Origin: Mycobacterium botniense
GTDB lineage: Bacteria; Actinomycetota; Actinomycetes; Mycobacteriales; Mycobacteriaceae
NCBI RefSeq assembly: GCF_010723305.1
Contig: NZ_BLKW01000004.1
Coordinates: forward strand, 1,612,001-1,676,000
Length of the DNA: 64,000 nucleotides
Direction: 5' to 3'
Positions 59,129-64,000 of the stretch are shown in pieces. Position 1 is the stretch's first letter, and every line of letters starts with the position of its first letter. The notes under the pieces are model-generated. The model saw only the letters and a list, made by a program, of their open reading frames with translations. It searched no databases and was not told the DNA's origin. A program made the translations under genes and the position numbers.

Positions 59129-60258
59129 CAGCTGGCCACCTGGACCTTGGTGCCCGAGCCGGCAACCGTCTCATAGACCCGCATGATCTGGTTGGCCACC
59201 ACCGACCAGTCATATCGACGCACCGCGGCGGCGCCGGCCGCGATGTAGCGCTCGCGCAGGATGTCGTTCTCCAGCACCGCGATCAGTCCCGCCGCCAGGG
59301 CAGCCGGATCGTCGACGGCGACCAGGCGACCGGCCGCGCCGTCGCACAGTACCCGGCGGAACGCGTGCAGATCGCTGGCCACCACCGGGGTTCCCGCCGC
59401 CATCGCCTCCACTAAGACGATGCCGAAACTCTCACCGCCGGTGTTGGGCGCACAGTACACATCGGCGCTGCGCAAAGCCGACGCCTTCCCGGCATCGTCG
59501 ACCTGCCCGAGAAACCGCAGATGGTGCGCCAAATCGCCGGCTTGGCTGCGTAATTGGTCCTCGTCACCCCGGCCGACGATCAGCAGCTGCACGGCCGGGA
59601 AGCGCTGCACCAGGCTCGGCAACGCACCGAGCAGCACGCTCATCCCCTTGCGGGGCTCGTCGTAGCGGCCCAAGAACAACACCGTCTTGCCCGGGCGCGG
59701 ATAGCCCTGCAGCCGGGTTGCCGAGGCGAACGCGGCCACGTCGACACCGTTGGGGATCTCCACCGCGTCCGAACCCAGCGCCTCCATCTGCCAGCGCCGC
59801 GCCAGGTCCGACACCGCGATCCGGCCCACAATCTTCTCATGCCAGGGCCGCAGCACACCCTGGAACACCGACAGTGTCAGCGATTTGGTGGTCGAGGTGT
59901 GAAAGGTCGCCACGATCGGGCCCTCGGCGACCCGCAACGCCCACATCGACAAGCTCGGCGCATTCGGCTCGTGCAGGTGCAGCACGTCGAAATCACCGTC
60001 GGCCAGCCAGCGCCTGACCTTGCGGTGCACCGCCGGGCTGAACTGGAGCCGGGCCACCGACCCGTTGTAGGGAATCGGGACGGCTTTGCCGGCGGAGACG
60101 ACGTAGTCGGGCAGCTTGACATGCCGGTCCGGAGAGGCCGGGGCCAACACACTGACCATGTGACCACGCTCGCGCATCACCTCGGCCAGCTGCAACACAT
60201 GCGACTGCACCCCGCCCGGCACGTCGAACGAGTAGGGGCACACCATGCCGATCCGCAT
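59128..60258 (-). CDS. pimA: Phosphatidyl-myo-inositol mannosyltransferase PimA
   Basis: 376 residues from ATG 60258 (MRIGMVCPYSFDVPGGVQSHV). GT4/GT-B enzyme: N-terminal GVQSHVLQLAEVMRERGH, VFHTS-type segment (ATFHTSTTKS), and C-terminal GDP-mannose site with LFLGRYDEPRKGM and GGESFGIVLVEAMAAGTPVVAS. Adds the first mannose to phosphatidylinositol at the cytoplasmic face. Its ATG overlaps the patA stop by one base. Confidence 0.97.
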   Translation of the reverse strand: MRIGMVCPYSFDVPGGVQSHVLQLAEVMRERGHMVSVLAPASPDRHVKLPDYVVSAGKAVPIPYNGSVARLQFSPAVHRKVRRWLADGDFDVLHLHEPNAPSLSMWALRVAEGPIVATFHTSTTKSLTLSVFQGVLRPWHEKIVGRIAVSDLARRWQMEALGSDAVEIPNGVDVAAFASATRLQGYPRPGKTVLFLGRYDEPRKGMSVLLGALPSLVQRFPAVQLLIVGRGDEDQLRSQAGDLAHHLRFLGQVDDAGKASALRSADVYCAPNTGGESFGIVLVEAMAAGTPVVASDLHAFRRVLCDGAAGRLVAVDDPAALAAGLIAVLENDILRERYIAAGAAAVRRYDWSVVANQIMRVYETVAGSGTKVQVAS

Positions 60259-61208
60259 CAGGCTGCCCCTAACGCGGTGCGCCGCTCGTCGGGCAGATCG
60301 GCCAGCCACTGCGGCTGCAGCATGTGCCAGTCGGCGGGGTACGCGGCGATGTTTCGCGCGAACACCTCCGCCAGCGCCTGGGTGATGACACCGACGTCAC
60401 CGCTGGTGCAGTCCAGCGCCGGATACACCTGGAAACCCCAGCCGTCGTCGACATACCAGCAGTGCACCGGCAGCAGCGCCGCACCGGTGTCGATCGCGAG
60501 TTTGGCCGGGCCCGCGGGCATCCGGGTGGGCTCGGCGAAGAAGTCCACCGGGACACCGGTGCGGGTGAGATCGCGCTCCGCCAACAAGCAGACCACCCGG
60601 TTGGCCCGCAGTCGCTCGCTGAGCAGCTCGAACGGGGGCCGTCGGCCACCGGACAGCGGCAGGACCTCGAAACCGAGGCCTTCGCGGTAGTCGATGAACC
60701 GCCGATACAGCGACTCGGGTTTCAGCCGTTCGGCGACCGTGGTGAACCTGCCGTAGATCTGAGCCAGCCACACCCCCGCCATATCCCAGTTGCCGCTGTG
60801 CGGCAATGCCAGCACGGCCCCGCGCCCGGATGCCAGCGCGGCGTCCAGATGTTCTCTGCCGCCCACCGATTCGTCGAGCTGCTGAGCCAGTGCGCGGTGG
60901 TTCATCGCCGGCAGCCGAAATACTTCCCGCCAATAGCGCGCATAGGAGGCAAGTGAGGCCCGCATCAGCGTGTCGGGCACCTCGCCCGGCGCCACACCGA
61001 GGACGCGAGCCAGGTTCTTCCGCAGCTGCACCGGGCCGCCGTGACGGGCCGCGTAGCGGGCACCGGCGTCGAACACGCCGCGCGCAGCGAATTCCGGCAC
61101 CGCTCGCACCACCATCCACCCGGCCGCATAGGCCCAGCCGGCGACGCTGCTCCGCAGCGGGGAGCTTATGCCCGCCGGTGTTTTCAGGCCGACCGGGATG
61201 GAGATCAC
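60258..61208 (-). CDS. patA: PIM acyltransferase PatA
   Basis: 316 residues from GTG 61208, the length of Rv2611c, forming GTGA with the pgsA stop. The active-site HSGNWD in LPHSGNWDMAG and the later AEPTRMPAGPAKLA segment fit the lysophospholipid-acyltransferase-like fold of lipid A acyltransferase relatives. It transfers palmitate to the mannose of PIM1/PIM2. A longer frame to 61358 lies inside pgsA. Confidence 0.95.
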   Translation of the reverse strand: MISIPVGLKTPAGISSPLRSSVAGWAYAAGWMVVRAVPEFAARGVFDAGARYAARHGGPVQLRKNLARVLGVAPGEVPDTLMRASLASYARYWREVFRLPAMNHRALAQQLDESVGGREHLDAALASGRGAVLALPHSGNWDMAGVWLAQIYGRFTTVAERLKPESLYRRFIDYREGLGFEVLPLSGGRRPPFELLSERLRANRVVCLLAERDLTRTGVPVDFFAEPTRMPAGPAKLAIDTGAALLPVHCWYVDDGWGFQVYPALDCTSGDVGVITQALAEVFARNIAAYPADWHMLQPQWLADLPDERRTALGAA

Positions 61209-61876
61209 GATGTGTTTTTCCCTTGTGGCTTCGCCGATTCTCCGGCTGAGGGCGGCGGATCCGCTGCCCCGGGCGAGTGCCGCACCGTATGTAACCGCTG
61301 GGCACAGGTGATCATGCTGGCCAGCGCCAGCACCCACATCGCCAGATGCAGCGCCCACGGCAGCGGAAAGACCGGCAGATCCGACAAACCAGCGCCGACC
61401 AGCACGATGATCAACCGTTCCGGTCGTTCGATGAGCCCGCCGTCACCGCGCAGCCCGCTGGCCTCCGCGCGTGCCTTAATATAGGAGATCACCTGCGACG
61501 TCACCAGGCAGATCAACGTCGCCACCACCAACGGTGCGCTGCGCAGACCGAACGCCGCCCACCACGCCAGCCCGCAGAACACCGCACCGTCGCTGATGCG
61601 GTCGCAGGTGGCGTCCAATACGGCCCCGAACCGGCTGCCGCCGCCGCTCTCCCGGGCCATCGCGCCGTCGAGCATGTCGAAATGCACGAAAAACCAGACC
61701 ACGAGTGTGCCCGCGAACAGGTGGCCGGTGGGAAACAGGGTGAGCGCGGCCAGCACGGCGGCCGCGGTGCCGATGATGGTGACCCCATCCGCGGTGAAAC
61801 CGGCCCGCAGCAACGCCCGGGCCACCGGGGCGGTGACGCGGGTAAAAGCCGACCGGGCCAGGCGCAGCCTGCTCAC
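61205..61876 (-). CDS. pgsA1: Phosphatidylinositol phosphate synthase
   Basis: 223 residues from GTG 61876, which overlaps the HIT stop (GTGA); the open frame extends to 61891. CDP-alcohol phosphotransferase motif D-G-x2-A-R-x8-G-x3-D-x3-D: DGAMARESGGGSRFGAVLDATCDR, with six predicted membrane helices. It joins CDP-diacylglycerol to inositol 3-phosphate, feeding PimA. Confidence 0.96.
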   Translation of the reverse strand: MSRLRLARSAFTRVTAPVARALLRAGFTADGVTIIGTAAAVLAALTLFPTGHLFAGTLVVWFFVHFDMLDGAMARESGGGSRFGAVLDATCDRISDGAVFCGLAWWAAFGLRSAPLVVATLICLVTSQVISYIKARAEASGLRGDGGLIERPERLIIVLVGAGLSDLPVFPLPWALHLAMWVLALASMITCAQRLHTVRHSPGAADPPPSAGESAKPQGKNTS

Positions 61877-62457
61877 GGTTGCCTTTCCCATTCATCGGCC
61901 AGCAGCCGGCGGGTGTCCCGCAGCAGCTGCGGGATGACCTTCGAGTCGCCGATGATGGTGATGAAATTGGCGTCACCACCCCATCGCGGCACGACGTGGA
62001 CGTGCAGATGCTCGGCCAGCGACCCGCCCGCCGACGTCCCCAGGTTCATGCCCACATTGAACCCATGTGGCCGCGACACCGCCTTGATGACACGGATCGC
62101 CTTCTGCGTGAACGCCATCAACTCGGCGCTTTCCTTGTCGGTGAGATCCTCGAGTTCGGACACCCGCCGGTAGGGCACGATCATCAGATGCCCGGGATTG
62201 TACGGATAGAGGTTGAGCACGGCGTAGACCAGCTCGCCCCGGGCGACCACCAGTCCGTCCTCATCGGGCAGTTGCGGGATATCGGTGAACGGCTGCGCGG
62301 ATTTGGAGTTGTCACGGCGCACCGGCGCCTCGGCCAAATAGCTCATCCGGTACGGCGTCCACAACCGCTGCAGGTGGTCGGCCTCGCCCACACCGCGGTC
62401 GATGATCGTGCGCTCGTCGGTGCTGCGATCCTCGTCTGTGCGTTCGTCGTCACTCAC
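61873..62457 (-). CDS. HIT-family nucleotide hydrolase (Rv2613c-like)
   Basis: 194 residues from GTG 62457. Histidine triad [10 protein letters not shown] with upstream [14 protein letters not shown]. Rv2613c is an AP4A phosphorylase, and close similarity supports the same activity here. Overlaps thrS by 8 bp at its start and pgsA by 4 bp at its end. Confidence 0.92.
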   Translation of the reverse strand: MSDDERTDEDRSTDERTIIDRGVGEADHLQRLWTPYRMSYLAEAPVRRDNSKSAQPFTDIPQLPDEDGLVVARGELVYAVLNLYPYNPGHLMIVPYRRVSELEDLTDKESAELMAFTQKAIRVIKAVSRPHGFNVGMNLGTSAGGSLAEHLHVHVVPRWGGDANFITIIGDSKVIPQLLRDTRRLLADEWERQP

Positions 62458-64000
62458 GACTGGCTACTTTCACCAGATCGGCTGTGGGGGCAGCGTTCTC
62501 GCGGTCGGCGATCCAGCCCACGATGGCTGCGACGGCGTCGTCGCGGGCCACGCCGTTGATCTGGGTGCGGTCACCGAACCGGAAGCTCACGGCACCAGCC
62601 TGCATATCGCGGTCGCCGACCAGCAACATGAACGGCACCTTTCGATTGGTGTGGTGCACGATCTTCTTGGCCATCCGGTCGTCACCGGCATCGACTTCAA
62701 CCCGGACCCCGTGTGACTTCAGTTGCTCAGCAACGCTTTCCAGATACGGCACGTGCTGATCGGCAACCGGTATGCCCACCACTTGCACCGGTGCCAGCCA
62801 CGCCGGAAACGCCCCGGCGTAGTGCTCTGTGAGGATGCCGAAGAACCGTTCGATCGACCCGAACAGCGCCCGGTGGATCATCACCGGCCGGCGGCGGCTG
62901 CCGTCGGCCGCGGTGTACTCCAGCTCGAAACGTTCGGGCGTGTTGAAGTCCAGCTGGATCGTCGATATCTGCCAAGAACGGCCCAGCGCATCGCGCGCCT
63001 GAACCGAGATCTTGGGACCGTAAAACGCCGCGCCGCCCGGATCGGGGACCAACTCCAGGCCCGACGCCTCGCCCACCGCGGCCAAAGTGGCGGTAGCTTC
63101 CTCCCATATCTGTTCGGAGCCGAAAAACTTGTCCGGATCCTTGGTGGACAGCTCCAGATAAAAGTCAGTAAGCCCGTAGTCACTGAGCAACTCCAGCACG
63201 AACCGCAGCAGCGAGGCCAGTTCGTCGCGCATTTGCTCGCGGGTGCAAAAGATGTGCGCATCATCCTGAGTCATGCCGCGGACTCGAGTCAGGCCGTGCA
63301 CCACCCCGGACTTCTCGTAGCGATAGACGGTGCCGAACTCGAAAAGCCGCAACGGCAGCTCGCGGTATGACCGCCCGCGCGAGCGGAAGATCAGGCAGTG
63401 CATCGGGCAGTTCATCGGCTTGAGGTAGTAGTCCTGCCCGGGCTTGCGCACGGTGCCGTCGACGTGGTATTCGGCGTCGATATGCAGCGGCGGGAAGATC
63501 TCGTCGGCGAACCAGTCCAGGTGCCCGGACGTGTGGTACAGCTGCGCCTTGGTGATGTGCGGGGTGTTGACGAAGTCGTAGCCCGCTTCGATGTGCTTGC
63601 GCCGCGAGTACTCCTCCAGCTCCCGGCGCACGATTCCGCCCCGCGGGTGGAAAACCGGTAGGCCCGAACCGATTTCGTCCGGGAAGCTGAACAAGTCCAA
63701 CTCCGCCCCCAGTTTGCGGTGGTCGCGGCGCTGGGCCTCTTCGATCAGCCTCAGATGGCGCTCCAGCGCCTCCTGCGACTCCCACGCAGTGCCGTAGATG
63801 CGTTGCAGGCTGGGGTTGTTCTGGTCGCCTCGCCAGTATGCGGCCGACGAGCGGGTGAGCTTGAACGCCGGAATGTAGCGGGTGGTGGGGATGTGCGGGC
63901 CGCGGCACAGATCACCCCAAACCCGTTCCCGCGTGCGCGGATCGAGATTGTCGTAGGCGGTGAGTTCGTCGCCGCCGACCTCCATCACCTCCGGGTCACC
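62450..64000 (-). CDS. thrS: Threonine-tRNA ligase, 5' part beyond the window
   Basis: The C-terminal part of the enzyme, about 516 codons; the frame is open to base 64000, so the N-terminal TGS and editing domains are missing. Class II motifs: motif 2 with [22 protein letters not shown], motif 3 with [19 protein letters not shown], and zinc ligands ([22 protein letters not shown]). The anticodon-binding domain ends the protein. First gene in view of the operon leading to pimA. Confidence 0.97.
   Translation of the reverse strand, partial: GDPEVMEVGGDELTAYDNLDPRTRERVWGDLCRGPHIPTTRYIPAFKLTRSSAAYWRGDQNNPSLQRIYGTAWESQEALERHLRLIEEAQRRDHRKLGAELDLFSFPDEIGSGLPVFHPRGGIVRRELEEYSRRKHIEAGYDFVNTPHITKAQLYHTSGHLDWFADEIFPPLHIDAEYHVDGTVRKPGQDYYLKPMNCPMHCLIFRSRGRSYRELPLRLFEFGTVYRYEKSGVVHGLTRVRGMTQDDAHIFCTREQMRDELASLLRFVLELLSDYGLTDFYLELSTKDPDKFFGSEQIWEEATATLAAVGEASGLELVPDPGGAAFYGPKISVQARDALGRSWQISTIQLDFNTPERFELEYTAADGSRRRPVMIHRALFGSIERFFGILTEHYAGAFPAWLAPVQVVGIPVADQHVPYLESVAEQLKSHGVRVEVDAGDDRMAKKIVHHTNRKVPFMLLVGDRDMQAGAVSFRFGDRTQINGVARDDAVAAIVGWIADRENAAPTADLVKVASRE

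Overview
The window reads as the chromosome of a slow-growing Mycobacterium. GC is high, gene order largely follows M. tuberculosis Rv2573-Rv2614, and there are PE/PPE/Esx proteins, a PGRS-type protein, a 13E12 repeat gene and phosphatidylinositol mannoside (PIM) synthesis genes. Names based on M. tuberculosis counterparts come from remembered protein sequences and gene order, not from a search.

Layout. 0-4.7 kb: a ketopantoate-reductase-like gene with a disturbed start, a VapBC pair, a membrane metallopeptidase, a duplicated-domain membrane protein and a lipoprotein. 4.8-7.3 kb: a PE-PPE-EsxM-EsxN cassette of ESX-5 type with a tandem palindrome upstream. 7.5-15 kb: an accessory island with three paralogous porin-like secreted proteins, a decayed fourth copy, a vapC relic and a fatty-acyl-AMP ligase. 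15.4-18.4 kb: a DapA-like/class II aldolase pair and a radical SAM protein. 18.4-20.4 kb: a 13E12 gene with an in-frame stop and an IS110-type relic. 20.4-22.4 kb: hisS and a glyoxalase II-like gene. 22.4-24.3 kb: an IS607-type element with a dead recombinase and an apparently intact TnpB. 24.8-26.2 kb: an unusual secreted protein built from LGLSN-type repeats. 27-29 kb: a frameshifted PGRS gene. 29.6-39.4 kb: ppiB, a small regulator and a divergent secreted peptide, relA, apt, a peptide-binding lipoprotein, secF, secD and yajC. 39.5-48.7 kb: amidohydrolase, nitroreductase, a DUF559-type protein, a small secreted peptide, gabT and carboxylic acid reductase. 49-51.2 kb: ruvCAB. 51.6-54.4 kb: a collagen-like secreted protein, a methyltransferase and a membrane protein. 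54.6-64 kb: yebC, pdxT, tesB2, pdxS, then the tightly overlapping operon thrS-HIT-pgsA-patA-pimA-NUDIX, with thrS cut by the window end.

How the genes work together. The 58-64 kb operon makes phosphatidylinositol-type lipid and carries out the first mannosylation and acylation of PIM. pdxS and pdxT together make pyridoxal 5'-phosphate. secD, secF and yajC form the accessory translocase. ruvC, ruvA and ruvB resolve Holliday junctions. The accessory islands at 4.8-15 kb and 18-29 kb hold the unusual material: decayed mobile elements beside newly shaped secreted proteins. No rRNA, tRNA or CRISPR array was recognised.
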